Shown here: piece by piece, positions 23,677 through 35,619 of the stretch | Position numbering within the stretch: position 1 is the first letter of the stretch | Layout: each line of letters starts with the position of its first letter | From: Tridacna crocea | Taxonomy: Eukaryota > Mollusca > Bivalvia > Cardiida > Cardiidae | Direction: 5' to 3' | DNA: 64,000 nucleotides | NCBI GenBank assembly: GCA_943736015.1 | Contig: OX031061.1 | Span: 62,378,192-62,442,191, forward strand | Position numbers and translations under genes: made by a program | Notes under the pieces: model-generated | Database searches by the model: none | Seen by the model: the letters and a program-made list of their open reading frames with translations, nothing else | Told to the model about the DNA's origin: nothing

Positions 23677-23910
23677 TTAAACTCTTAAGACTACCAAACA
23701 ATCCTGACTTTTAATGATCCTGAGAAAGAAGCCTTTTGAAAATATTGTAGGAAAAGTAGAAAGTGTGGGTAACCATCATTATCTCCTTTTCTCACAATGT
23801 TTTCTATTCTTCCCTAAACAAATTTCAATTTTTGAGCCACATTTATTATGACATCAGCATGGCTTTCAATTTGGACCATTCTTAAATTTTGTTGTTTGGG
23901 AAAGAGTTAA
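23677..23910. mobile_element. TTAA hairpin MITE, first of an abutting pair
   Basis: It runs from TTAAACTC to AAAGAGTTAA, with CCTGAGAAAGAAGCCTTTTG at the left and the GCTTTCAATTTGGACC block at the right. It shares the TTAA at 23907-23910 with the next copy, which points the other way. Confidence 0.85.
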
Positions 23911-24141
23911 CTCATTTCCAAATGACAAAATTTTAGACTTGTTCAAATCTAAAGCATTAAATTTTGCAGACGACAAAATAAAGGTGACTGAAAAATTGAA
24001 ACTTGTTCTTGGAAGGGTAGAAAACCCTGTGGGAAAAGGAGGAAACGCTGGTTACCAGCATTTTCTCCTTTTCCTACAGTGTTTTCAAAAGGCTTCTTTC
24101 TCAGAGGCGTCAAAAGTAGGGACTGTGTGGTAATGGGTTAA
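23907..24141. mobile_element. TTAA hairpin MITE, second of an abutting pair
   Basis: It runs from TTAACTCATTTCCAAATGAC to GGTAATGGGTTAA with central GAAACGCTGGTTACCAGC. It is inverted with respect to the copy at 23677-23910. One copy probably used the terminal TTAA of the other as its target. Confidence 0.9.
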
Positions 24142-24207
24142 GCACACATACTGTACAGCCTTTTTACCTATGCAAACACAATTTTCAAAAAACCTTTTAT
24201 ATCAGAT

Positions 24208-24400
24208 TTGACTCTTTACCACACAACAAAATTCAGACCGATCAAAATTGAAAGAAATTCCAAGAGACATAGTAAATGTGGCACAAGTAATAAGATTTGT
24301 CAGTAAAGGATAAGAACACATTATGGGAAAAGAAGAAAACATTGGTTACCAGCATTTTCTCCTTTTCCCACAATGTTTTCAAAAGCTTTCTTTTGTTCGG
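24208..24400. mobile_element. Hairpin MITE, right end degraded
   Basis: ACTCTTTACCACACAACAAA, then the ACATTATGGGAAAAGAAG / TTCTCCTTTTCCCACAATG hairpin with GGTTACCAGC. The right TTAA end is not found. Confidence 0.8.
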
Positions 24401-27187
24401 TTTTGCATGCACATTCATTTAGGTTTTTTTTTTTTCAATATTAATGTTTAACCCTTTTCTCTACAAAAGCAGGTATCATTTTTGCGAGATACTTGCCAGC
24501 TAAATTGAATGAATCTACTAAATATTATGTCAATTAACTTCAAAAACTTCAATACCATGACACTTTTTGTATACATTTTTTTATGGTATTCCCTTAAAAG
24601 GCCACGTAGCCTCTTAAGGTATTTTTTAATTTCGCGCCAAAAATCAAAAGAAGCATTGTGGGAATATAAAGTGACTGGCACATGACTAATGACGCTTAAA
24701 TTCCGTAACATAACAAACATGTTATTTTCCATAAACTTCTTCAGTCGCTGTGTTTGAGGCATCATTTGTGTATTTCCGGTAAGTGAGTGAGCAAGTTGCT
24801 CATCTAAAAGTAGACCATGGTTCCCGTCGGTGTTGACCTGGGCCGTATTAGATCTCTAATTTCTCTTGTTGTCGGATGGTTTTCGACTACTGGGGTTTTA
24901 TGAATGAAAATTAAAAGGTACTGGGAGTATCAGGATGAATTTTAATATTTTTGTATAAATTTCGTCCAAAAATCTGAAGGGCCACCTTTAAGTGAAAGTA
25001 CAAAAGCTGCAATACTTTTGACTGAGCCAATTTAAAGATTTAAATGCATATATATGTTAGATCCAGGTTGACAGCATTAAAGTCAAAATTAACTATATGA
25101 AAGGGGAAGAATAGATCACCATTTTATATTTTTCCAACATTTCAATATACTTTCACCTTAGGGCTGCAAAATCCTAGTGCTGAAAGGTAAGTTTAAAAGA
25201 TTATAAAGGTGTAAGATTTATTACACAAATGCAAACCATGTAAACTCACGTTAGGAGAAAGGGCCGAAATTGTAATGGGCCGAAATTGTAATGGGACGAA
25301 ATTGTTATCGGTCGAAATTTCCAGTCACTGTGAGGACTGTTGACATTTGGGATTCGTTAAATATTCTTCTTCGACGAAGAGCAATACATTCAAATAGTTA
25401 TGGCAGCAAATGGAATACAAATCATTCATATTTATATACTAATGTAGCCTTCTGTAACGCAGGCGTAAAGCTTTTACGAACTTACAATCAATCAAAATGG
25501 CGACTGTAATCTTCATAAACAACGACTGACCTACTTCGTTTCTAAACAATACTTAAGTAAGGACGTAATGTCCTTCACGTTTAAAACAAAAACACATTTC
25601 AAAAAAGAAAAAAATACAATGAACTTTACCTTTGCGGTCTTGGGTTTGTTCAGATCAAATTGTGACTTGCTTGCCTTGCGTTTCACTCGCCGCCGTTTAA
25701 GCTGTGGTGTGGATGAAAGTCACGTTGCGAGTATGAATAAATTAGGTTACTAGCTATTCAACACTTCAGACATTCAAGCAAATTTTTGTTGAAAATGTAA
25801 ATGCCTTGTAAAATAAACAAGCCAATAATTTTATTGGTAAGAGTATTAATGATGCTTGTTTAACGAAAGCTATTTTTTATGTGAACATGGATCCGAGTGA
25901 CATATCATTCATAAAATAGTGCCCGATTGGTAATCGTAACATCTCGGCCGATTTGATGGCTCTCAACATCTGAGTAATGCCGAATGGCTAGATTCGTCCG
26001 CATTCATATAGAAAAATATAGGATCTGTGTATTAACAGATATTAAGATTTGATAATTATTCATTGAAATGTCATAACAATTCAAAGAAAATATCTGTTTA
26101 GTGCAATAGTTTGGCTTATTTCTTTTTTTATCTGAAATTCAATCGTTTTATATGTTTAAATGCTTGAATTTCATAGAACTTTTTTTTCGCTGGTTGAATA
26201 TTGGTGTTGTTGGGTGATTTCCCAAATGCCTGAGCGTTGCTATAGGAAGACCGATTACTGACGTAATCGACTTCCAAAAACATGTAGATAATGAAGGGTT
26301 TGATATGAATTTGAGGTATATAGGCTATGTTCATTTTTTTGAAGGAGTATAGGATCCAAAATTAATGTTGGAAAATGAGAAATCGGTTTTAATGAGCATG
26401 AGAAATTTCTTCTTACACACTATATCTGCTGAGCTTCTATTATATAGTTTTCCTTGGAAAAAATTAACGTCCAACGTGACCTTCATCCCTGATTCCTGGG
26501 GAAAGAAGCACGGGTAGGTGCCATTGTTATTTTTTCTTGTTGTCAAGATTTATAAGTACCATGATTGTGGAAATTTAAAAAAAATCTGTCCGTTAGAAAG
26601 TATGTTTTTATTGAAAATTAACCCTTAACCCGGTCAAATTATCTCCCTTTTTAACTCAATGGTCTATATATAAAACGCAAATTGGTACATTTACCATGCT
26701 CAGAACCAGGCTTTCATATGTTTTTTGTGCAAAACTGAATTATTTTTCTTTAAAGTGATGTATATTTGTATATTCTTCTGGCAATTTTCCTGTTTAATTG
26801 ACTATTAAAGGAAAGTGTGTTAAATCTAGTATATGCTGAATTTTGGAACTGTATATACCTTTTTCAAAAGCGAATTTCTCGGAAATGAGCACCGGGACCC
26901 CCTTTTTCTATCATTATAATCTACAAGAGACATGATGAGCTTTGTATGTGCAAAGTTCAAAAAAAATCTGTCCGTTGGAAGAATTTGTCATAAACGTCTT
27001 TAATATAAATGTATAGGAATTTTGAGGTACACATGAAGAAGGCATTAACTGATTAAAAACAAAATAGTTTGGGATACATCAATGTCTTTGAAGTACATTT
27101 TAGTGTCTTCCTACATCTATAAAGTGCTATCAAAACAGTTAAAGGTTTGAAATTTGGCCCTTTCTATCTCAGTTGGGTGTGGCTGGC
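24401..27187. other. Non-coding stretch with one phrase repeat
   Basis: A phrase repeat sits at 25261-25320. The minus-strand frame 24765-24448 (MMPQTQRLKKFMENNMF...) was examined and not recognised. GTCCGTTAGAAAG near 26587 and GTCCGTTGGAAG near 26970 suggest a short dispersed repeat. No RNA gene was seen. Confidence 0.4.
25261..25320 (+). repeat. Phrase repeat of GGGCCGAAATTG
   Basis: Three close copies, GGGCCGAAATTGTAAT twice and GGGACGAAATTGTTAT once, are followed by CGGTCGAAATTTCC. A related pair with GGGCCGAATCGG and GGGTCGAAATTC lies near 31342-31372. Confidence 0.85.
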
Positions 27188-27411
27188 TTAACTCTTTATC
27201 ACACAATCCCGACTCTTAATGACCCTGACTAAGAAGCCTTTTGAAAACATTGTGGGAAAAGGAGAAAATGTGTTTTCTGCTTTTCCCACAATGTTTTTTT
27301 TTGTATCCATCCCAAACCAAACTTTAATTTTTCAGTCACATTTATTCTGTCGTCTGCAAATGCTTTCAATTTGGAACAGCCTACAATTTTGTCATTTAGT
27401 AAAGAGTTATA
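27188..27411. mobile_element. TTAA hairpin MITE
   Basis: TTAACTCTTTATCACACAAT at the left; AACATTGTGGGAAAAGGAG and GCTTTTCCCACAATG arms; GTCGTCTGCAAATGCTTTC at the right. The last tetranucleotide is TTAT in place of TTAA. Confidence 0.85.
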
Positions 27412-29090
27412 TCAAATTACCAAAGGGACAAATTATGTGTCCCTAGTTTGGGGTATTATCCTTGACACCAGGCTTTATTCCTAAAGCATGAAATAGTGAC
27501 TTGTAAGTAATTATGATAATATCTTATCATCAAGCAATTACTTAGGTATCAAACATGAAACTTAAAGACCTTATTAGGAACTTCTACAGTTTGGAAAAAT
27601 GGCAAAAGCCAGCTGGTGAGTATCCTTGGCAGGGACAAAACAGTTTTTCCACCCCTCTATTTCACATTGATGAAATCAACTTACCTGAGGGAAAAAATCC
27701 ACATAACAAATCATCCACAAATTAGCCTAACTGCCGTTTTAAAACTCATCTGACCATTTAAATTTCCAATTGACCTCTACAAGTCGACCACTATTGACCA
27801 GTTTTGACCACTTATGGATTATCACAGGTTCTATCCTCTTCTAGATGCTAGGATTTTATAGAATGCCCATAGACAAGACACCGCAGAGAACCAGTCTAGC
27901 CCTAGTAAAACCCAAAAGGTACAGAAATGGATGAATTGTTGTCACTGTAAGACTGAAACAGTGTTGACACTAATAGGTACTGATTACCGGAAAATAGTCC
28001 CCATCAAATTATTCTTGAAGGTTTCAAGTTCATATTTTGTGGCACTGCATGAGTTGACCTTACTTTCTTTTGTGCAATCATTACTTTTCTTGACCTGTTT
28101 CTTTATGAAGATACAAGGTAAATTTTAATTTATTTAAAGAAGAAAGGTACATTCAATATTCATGAATTGCACATGGTCTAAATCTTAGAAATTACTGAAC
28201 ACATCACTTAGTTTTCACCTCTCAGACTTTTACAAAACATTTTTGAGTTCAGGAATGAAACCAAGAACATTCTTATGAAAGAAAAGAAGAAATTATTCTA
28301 CCTGAACAATCAAATTATTGTTACTAGTTTGATTTTGTATTTCATTTTTAAATTAATAGTTTGAAGTTGTGTAGTAATTAAGAGGAACCTTAAAAGGATA
28401 CAATGTGTTAAGAGTTATGGAAAGGACAACGTGCTTTCAGTAAGAACTTACATACAAAATACCACTATTTCTTTTACCCAGAGAGGATTCCTGTTTTTTT
28501 TTTTTTTTTTTGACTAAACCATACTAGTTTCAAAACAATGCATGCTTTATAGCTCAGAATGAAGACAGTCTGTAATAGTTTGTAACAGGTGTACTGGTAG
28601 AGTAAGATCAGACTGCCAAATATAGTAAAATTCCATTCTCATTGGCTCACTATTTTACATTTGAATTGTTTGCAGTCTATATGATTATACCAACCATATA
28701 AAAAGTTAGAAATTGTTGTGCTTAGGCTAGAATTGTAAAATGCTACTGTAAAAATCAAAACCTAATGTTTGAGTACAGAAGTTTCAATCTTTTAAAAGAG
28801 TCTTGCATAATGATGAACAATGATGAATTTAGAAATGCTTAAAATGCTATAGAAAAGAATGATAGAATCATTATGTCTAGTGTATCTATATAAGCTCACA
28901 TGTTTACAAACCCTAGGCTGAGCTCTCAATATTTTCAATCTGATTTAAAGCAATGTCTCAGACAAAAAAAAGCTCAGCCAATAGGATAAGTTGTTTCAAA
29001 AGTTCTTTTTTCTGAACATCCTTCAAAATGGGATAATATAGCCACACTTACCTTGTATCCTTAATGGTGAAATGGGATGGGGAAAATGAC
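27412..29090. other. Non-coding stretch, SINE debris only
   Basis: A worn SINE-like piece at about 27865-27960 (AGACAAGACACC, GTCACTGTAAGACTGAAACA) is the only recognisable content. A run of T lies near 28495-28512. Confidence 0.4.
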
Positions 29091-29316
29091 TTAACTCTTT
29101 ACCACACAATGAAATTTTGGACATGTCCAAACTGAAAGCATTTGCAGACGACAATTCTAATGTCGCTCAAATGTTGGAAATGTCTTCAGTAGGGTAGAAA
29201 ACATTGTGGGAAAAGGAGAAAATGCTGGTTACCAGCATATTCTCCATTTCCAACACTGTTTTCAAATGGCTTCTTTCACACAGTTGTTAACTCACGATTG
29301 TGTTGTAAAGAGTTAA
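29091..29316. mobile_element. TTAA hairpin MITE
   Basis: TTAACTCTTTACCACACAAT to GTTGTAAAGAGTTAA, with GAAAGCATTTGCAGACGAC and central AATGCTGGTTACCAGCAT. It shares its right TTAA with the different element that follows. Confidence 0.9.
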
Positions 29317-29682
29317 GGTAAGACCTGTGTAATGCACTTCTGGTGAATATTCTAATTGGATGATAAATAAGGATGAATAAGGATTTATGCAGAAATGATA
29401 TTTTTGCACATTTCTAACAAATCAGAAATTCTATTTATGCCTACCTTGAAATTATTTTTTGATACTTTTGTTAGTTTTCTGAAAAGGGAGGTAATTATTA
29501 TCTCTTTTTGATTTGAGAATATGGTGGTTTTAGATTTACAAATGATAATTCAAAGAAGGAAAAAATGAAAAAAATGAATCGGTGAAAGTAGTTCAATAAT
29601 ACTTATTTTTAACTATAGCTAATTTTGCAGGATGATATTTTAGTGGAAATAGCTGCTTTCTATTACACAGGTCTTACCTTAA
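29313..29682. mobile_element. Second TTAA element family, 370 bp
   Basis: The ends are exact inverted copies over about 21 bases: TTAAGGTAAGACCTGTGTAA at the left and the complement ending TTACACAGGTCTTACCTTAA at the right. The interior matches 42720-43062. It has no central hairpin, so it is a separate family that also uses TTAA. It abuts the hairpin MITE at 29091-29316 over one shared TTAA. Confidence 0.88.
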
Positions 29683-30801
29683 GTAAGAGTGAAAACTGAA
29701 AATATTTTGGTGTACCAATGTTTTCTAAGACTTAACAGCTACATTTTGTGAGGCTGACAGAAATGTTAGATGAAAGTTAACCTTGCAGGCCAATGTTAGA
29801 TCCACATTTGATTAATTGAACGATGTTTACTGTCACTTTCAACATTATTTCAGTCATATGACTGCTACAGCTAGCTTATTTCTGTATGTCTGGCTTTAAA
29901 GGGCAAATCAACAAGTTTCTGATATGATTAATTTTCAAATCTACATCTATCAAATGGCAATCTGGTAATGTTGTAATTTGAAAAAAAAAAAAAAAAAAAG
30001 TAAAAGTACTTTTTTTCAATTCATATTTTTGCTTATTGTAGCGCACCTTGATCTGTGACGTCATAGGAGCGTTTGTTTCAATATGGACCTTGTTTAAGAT
30101 AGTGAAATGAGCGATATTTAAGACGAAGAAATACACAACTCTAGGCCGGTAAGGCCGTACATTTACCACCAAACTTTTAATGAAACTTAATAGTTTCTGA
30201 TGATGAGGATAAAAGTAAAATTTCGCCCACTAATGGCGAAAATAACGATGTTATGCCGGACTTTTGAACATGTATGAGGCTACGGGGCGAACGTCGCTTA
30301 CGGAAATATTATTCTATACATGATGAAATTAAGTGTACGGCATAAGCTTTGTTTCACGTGAAGCATTTTCAGTAGATTAACGGGCGGAATTAATAATAAT
30401 AATATAAAAGACGGTTTCAAGACAGTTCCACGACTAGAGAGTTCCCCGACACTTTTAAAGACATTTCTCCGACACTTTAGTTTCATGTTAAATAACCTTT
30501 TTCTTGACTTTTACGATTGATAATCGTGAGATTTTAGTTCTAACTAATTGTTGATGGATCCTATATTTGTACCTTGTAAAGAATTCTGTAAACATTGATA
30601 GGTACAAAATTTGTTCTCTCATGGGTGAAGGGTTACACAATAAATCGCGATTTTAATGAGAATAAAAATAGTTTGAAATGCTGTTAACAAGCGTGAAATT
30701 TGATAAAAGAATATGTTCCGAGATCATTAAGACAATTCTCAAAATTATTTTATATTCTGGGTAACGATCAATTGATCCTTTATCCACAATATTTTCTATT
30801 T
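29683..30801. other. Non-coding stretch, nothing firm
   Basis: A 98-codon minus-strand frame (30172-29876) starting MVVNVRPYRPRVVYFFVLN looks like part of a dispersed repeat and is not a recognised gene. A poly-A run lies near 29981-29999. Confidence 0.35.
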
Positions 30802-31043
30802 TTAACTCTTTACCATACGACAAAGTATTAAACAGGTCCAAACTGAAATCGCTTGCAGACGACAAAATAAAGTTATATATTTCAAAAATTGAAATTTTTT
30901 TCCAGCAGAGTAAAACACTGTGTTAAAAGGAGAATATGCTGGTTACTAGGTTACTTTCTACTAGGTAGCTGGTTACTTTCTTACAATGTTTTTAAAAGTC
31001 CTCTAACTTCGGGGTCGTAAAAATTAGGGATTGTTTGGTACAA
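30802..31043. mobile_element. Hairpin MITE, diverged
   Basis: TTAACTCTTTACCATACGAC, TTGCAGACGACAAAATAAAG, then a hairpin with AATATGCTGGTTACTAGG and a small local duplication of the TAGGTTACTTTCTACTAGG part. The right end ATTGTTTGGTAC lacks TTAA. Confidence 0.75.
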
Positions 31044-31065
31044 AAAGAATCATTTTAAAACCATT

Positions 31066-31165
31066 GGGGTTTTGTCCACTTTTCAGTTAAGGGTATGGGG
31101 GTTTTGTCCATGGGGTTTTGTCCTGGGGGGGTATGTCCTAGGGGGTTTTTGTCCGTACCCCCTTC
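31066..31165 (+). repeat. Phrase repeat of GGGGTTTTGTCC
   Basis: Four GGGG-TTTTGTCC-type phrases (GGGGTTTTGTCCA, GGGGGTTTTGTCCAT, GGGGTTTTGTCCTG, GGGGGTTTTTGTCCG) plus one GGGGGGGTATGTCC follow each other in 100 bases and end at CCCCC. Four or more G runs on one strand also allow a G-quadruplex. Confidence 0.8.
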
Positions 31166-31552
31166 CCAGTATCGTCTTTTTTTTCGTTTGTTAGCATAAT
31201 TTTGTTTAAATTGCATTTTATTTTTTAAATTCTTTATTCTAAAGAAGATTGAGATTGTTGTACTATTGGATCATAATAATTGACCAAAAGTAAAATGCAC
31301 AAGAAATGTAGTCAATAGACCAATACAGTCAGTCTGATCTTGGGCCGAATCGGTTTTATTTTATGGGTCGAAATTCTTTTGGTTTAGAAAAAACAGACGT
31401 TGCAATATCAATATGTTACTGAAACCAGCAGAAAACAATTTGCCTTTGTAAACATTGTGAGAAATTCCAATAGCCAGCACTGTTTCCTTTTCCTACAATG
31501 TTTTCTACTTTTTTAAAGTGAAGAATATCAATTGAGTTACTTTTGATTTTTT

Positions 31553-31557
31553 ATTTT

Positions 31558-31588
<31 letters not shown>

Positions 31589-31590
31589 TT
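31553..31590. repeat. TTTA microsatellite
   Basis: About nine tetranucleotide units followed by a T run. Confidence 0.9.
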
Positions 31591-31840
31591 TTTTTTTTTC
31601 TGAAATTGCTTTTTTTTAAAAGTTAGTGAAATCAAAAAGTTCTCCATGTAGGAAAAAGGTTTAAATTATTGACTTTTGAAAACACATGAAAGGGAGAAAA
31701 TACATTTGATCAGATTGAAAATGGCGAGGAAAGATGAATACGTGAGCTGTCGCCATAAAATACTTTTGAAATGGCATAAATCATCACATATTTGAAAGTT
31801 AAAAGCTACAGAGAGGAGGGGGGGACAAATTGGAATTCGA

Positions 31841-32015
31841 ATGGCGGTCAAGAGCCCCTCCAGTCATTATCCCCTACCCCCCAAAACAGGTTTGGCGGTC
31901 AAAAGCCCCTTCAGGACTTTGCAAGGGCGGTCAATATCCCCTTCATCAAATTTTAAAGGTGGTCAAAAGCCCCTACGCGATTTCGCCTGGGCGGTCATTA
32001 TCCCCTTCATCCAGT
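31841..32015 (+). repeat. Phrase repeat of the GGCGGTCA...CCCC type
   Basis: The order of phrases and linkers follows that at 3700-3900, including CCCCCAAAACAGG, TTTGCAAGGGCGG and GATTTCGCCTGGGCGG. It ends where the MITE at 32018 begins. Confidence 0.8.
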
Positions 32016-32017
32016 CT

Positions 32018-32236
32018 TTAACCTATTACCACTCAATCCCTACTTTTGACGCCCCTGAGAAAGAAGTCTTTTGAAAACACTGTGGGAAAAGGAGAAAATG
32101 CTGGTAACCAGCATTTTCTCCTTTTACCACAGTGTTTTCTACCCTTTCCAGAACAAATTTCTATTTTTCAGTCACATTTATGTTGTCGTCTGCAAATGCT
32201 TTCAATTTGGACCAGTCCAAAATTTTCTTGTGTGGC
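32018..32236. mobile_element. TTAA hairpin MITE, cut at the right
   Basis: TTAACCTATTACCACTCAAT at the left, central AAATGCTGGTAACCAGCATT hairpin, and GTCTGCAAATGCTTTC. Homology stops at TTTCTTGTGTGG, where the duplicated block B begins (GCAGAGGACACTGTGGCTG). Confidence 0.85.
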
Positions 32237-32552
32237 AGAGGACACTGTGGCTGTTAGTGTTTGATTTGTGTGATTTTTGTACGATATGGATCAAAACATT
32301 GTGGGAAAATGAGGAACTTCTGGTACCTAGCATTATTGCATTTTCAGTAAAAAAAAATAATAAAAAGCCTGCTTTCTCCAGGCGTTCACATTTGAAATAT
32401 TTCTAAGGGACTACAAAGAAACTGACTAAGAATAGCTTCATCTGTAGATCAAGATCAGACCGTTGGTCTGCGCAGTCTGATCTTGATCTACATTGTTCCC
32501 AACGTGGTCTTGATTTTTTCCTGAATGCTATTCATTTATTTCCATGATCCTG

Positions 32553-32905
32553 CAGGGCTCAGTGGTAAAGTGTAGGACTCGAGTCCTAATTCCAAGAACC
32601 GTAATTAATAAAATGGCTATGCCTTTGGAACATGTCGACCCGTTTTTGCGAGCCGCTGGGTGTCGCCGGTTCGATGACATTTCCTTGCTGAGGATTGATG
32701 ATAGGATTCATACCTGTCACTGCTGCCCATTGGCACTCAAACTGTTATGTGAGGAAGCAGCCACTGGCTTGGAAGAAAATTGCGGATTAATGGATAAATT
32801 ACTGATTTGATTGGATAAAAAAGCAACCTGGGAAAGCATTGATAGGTACACTGGCCTCCGCGTCAAATACGGTTGAAAACGGCGTTAAATAACATACAGT
32901 CAATC
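32553..32905 (+). repeat. Composite SINE pieces
   Basis: A head with GGCTCAGTGGTAAAG joins a second SINE containing GAGGATTGATGATAGG, ATGTGAGGAAGCAG, GGTACACTGGCCTCCGCG and a GAAAACGGCGTTAAATAA tail. The first copy is cut after about 60 bases. The 88-codon frame over it is not a gene. Confidence 0.7.
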
Positions 32906-32984
32906 AACAATCATCGGATCCACGTCGGACTATTTCACACTTTCAGAATTTGTATAGAGCTTTTAAAGCGATAATCAGACTTCA

Positions 32985-33245
32985 TGTTTACGGAGGGGAT
33001 CATGTCGATATGGTTACCACTCATATAGACAATTGTCTGCTTCTGATAATGGGGGTTTTGGCCGCCTTCAAAATTTGATGAAGGGGATAATGACCGCTTT
33101 TGCGAAATCGCGGAGAAGCTTTTGACTAACTTTAAAATTTTATGAAGGGCATAATGACCGCCCTTGCAAAAACCCAAAGGGGCTTTTGACCGCCTTACAT
33201 GTTTTGGGGGTAGGGGATAATGACCGGAGGGGCTTTTGACCGTAT
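32985..33245 (-). repeat. Phrase repeat, full-length minus-strand copy
   Basis: Read on the minus strand it has the same phrase order as 3700-3900 and 31841-32015, then continues into GGCGGCCAAAACCCCCATTA. It forms an inverted pair with 31841-32015, about 1 kb away. Confidence 0.8.
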
Positions 33246-33697
33246 ACCTATTCGAATGTTGAAACTCAGGTTGAGTTTTGCCGTGTACGCTTGAGTAAAC
33301 AGGCGACCAGAATTGCTTAGAAATAAGATTGCATATGTTACAAGTATGTGATGTCTGATCTTGATCTTTGCCGTGAGCAAATAAAAAAGTTATTTCTGCT
33401 TTTTGCCGATAGGGTTAAACAGGGAAAGCAAGAATGGATTCAACAAGACATTGCATCAGACGATCAAAATGCACAAAAAATAACAGTTATGCCCTAAAAG
33501 GTCAAGGTTTCGGTGTTTTTCTTGCATTTACAGAGTTATAGTCAGTTGAAATGTTTTTGTTTTTTGAATAAGATGAGTGTTTTAAAGAAATCACCCCAAT
33601 ATATTGAGGTGAAGGGAAACGTGAAGAAAATAGTTATAGTTGTTAATGAATTAATAAATTCACAATTTATTGCTACATATATAAGTGTTCATGTACC

Positions 33698-33926
33698 ATA
33701 ACCCATTACCACACAATCCCTACTTTTGATACCCCTGAGAAAGAAGCCTTTTGAAAACACTGTGGGAAAAGGAGAAAATGCTGGTAACCAGCATTTTCTC
33801 CTTTTCCCACAGTGTTTTCTATCCTTCCCAGAACAAATTTCAATTTTTCAGTCACCTTTATTTTGTTGTCTGCAAATGCTTTCAATTTGGACCAGTCTAA
33901 AATTTTCTTGTGTGGTAAAGAGTTAA
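33698..33926. mobile_element. TTAA hairpin MITE with a visible empty site
   Basis: The left end is ATAACCCATTACCACACAAT, with TTAA changed to ATAA; the right end is GTGGTAAAGAGTTAA. In block A the matching place (near 11436-11448) reads ACCTTAAAGGCTTCGG with no insert. Here it reads ACC, the element, then TTAAAGGCTTCGG. This shows that the target is TTAA and that the element is 225 bp plus one TTAA. Confidence 0.97.
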
Positions 33927-34983
33927 AGGCTTCGGTTGACCAACTTTAAATTTAGAAATCCCCGCTTTATTTTCTGTCATATGTGTGCCGCGTGATCATA
34001 ACAAAAAAGGAGAAATTCAGTCAAACTTTACATATCACTCGGTTACAAGAAATGAAACATGATCTGATTAAAAACATATCCGTCTGCTTTTCATGGAAAA
34101 GTAACATTTTATTTTCATTATATTTGTGTTCTCCTTCAAAACCCATAGTAGGTCAGACACGATTCAGTGCTCTTTAGCGATGGGTGTAGATTCAGATCAG
34201 ACTGTCTTGAAATGTTCTAATGATTAGGCTTTCTATTTTTCTGTCTGTCTTTCTATCCGTTTCTCTCTCTCTCTGTGATCAATAACTACATACTTCAAAT
34301 AAATAATACCAAGCAGGTCATCAATTAGCTATGAATCTATAACTGAATCATGAGGCAGAGTGGTCATTTGACATGCGTAAACTTGACTAATAACAAAAAC
34401 TTCGGCCCAGGCCAGCCTGCACGAACTGCACAGGCTGATCTAGGTCGAAACTTTTTGCAGACACAAAAATTCTATACTAAGCAACAACATTAAGGACTAC
34501 ATTGTTAGAGAAGAAAAATATTATACTTGTAAGCAGCACTCTTTCCTTTTCCTACAATGTTTTCAAAATGCCTGTTCTTCAATGTTTGTGAAGAAAACTC
34601 AAAACTTTGGATCGTTTGGGAAAGGGCTAAGCCCCCTTTTCACAGAGCACGGCTCCGTATGTTCATTAAATTAAACTACAACTCATCATAATCATTATCA
34701 TCAAGTTCGTGAACTAAATGAAATACAATTTTAGGACTGGTTTAGTCTGATTAGAAGTCAACGCGGCGTATGATAAACATTAGAGTCCCCTTGGCGTGTG
34801 ATATTTCCAGAATTTCTGGTTAATTAAATAAAAGGCAACGTATGTGCCGCGACGGCTTAATGATCTCATACCAAAGTTTATATTGAAACCAGGGAACACA
34901 TCAACAAATGACTTGTAGCAGTGATATAACCGTAATATAGCTGAAAGCGGAATAACACCTTATTGAAACTAAATAAAGCTTTT

Positions 34984-35619
34984 CCTTTTTTCTTTATCTT
35001 TAATCTTCCCCGGGCCTTAAAGGTATACCTCTTATTACTGGTCGTGAATTACATAGAATAAAAAAAAGTCAGGTGCTTGTATATCAACTTTCAATTACAT
35101 CGTTATATGTGAACTGTAGTGCAATAAACCAATTTTCAAATATGTGGGGGTAAATTCATGCAATTCGCTCACTAGCCATCCCCAACTTTCAGCTGCAGGT
35201 CGAGCAAGAATTACTGTCCTTGGAATTCATCGATTATCTGGTCCCCAAGGATTTCCTGTAACGTCCTGTCATATAGAATTTCAGAAGGGAAAAACATTAT
35301 CGATTAAAACACGTTTTTCTTCTAAAATGATTAAAATCCATAACGTCTTGAAGTATTCTGTAATATATCTACTTCAGTTCAACATAATTTTAATTTCTGT
35401 AGCAAAATGGGAAGTTGCGTCCATTTTGATTTAAAGTTACTGACCCATTCTCCTTCTTATTTCTATAGAAAGGTTTAAGAACTTTGCTCTTGCGCCGTTT
35501 ATTCTCTGTTTTGTTGTGATTACGATCAAAGTATTCGTTTACATTTGTTAGATTGAGAACTTGCATCCATTTCAGTTTAAAAACGGCATGGTTACCATCC
35601 ATATGGACTACATGCATTG
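34984..35619. other. Non-coding stretch, nothing recognised
   Basis: A 96-codon plus-strand frame at 35144-35434 has no known domain or repeat relation. Confidence 0.35.

Larger units (their letters stand above)
32230..34983. repeat. Duplicated block, copy B
   Basis: Colinear partner of 10655-14538. It lacks the 1.8-kb segment and the SINE of copy A but carries a MITE at 33698-33926 where copy A has only TTAA. It ends at AAATAAAGCTTTT. Confidence 0.9.

Noticed and set aside
24448-24765. 105-codon minus-strand gene (MMPQTQRLKKFME...)
   Set aside because: Open but with no domain recognised, no convincing splice signals and no second exon; kept only as a note.
32544-32810. 88-codon protein
   Set aside because: It lies wholly within composite SINE sequence.
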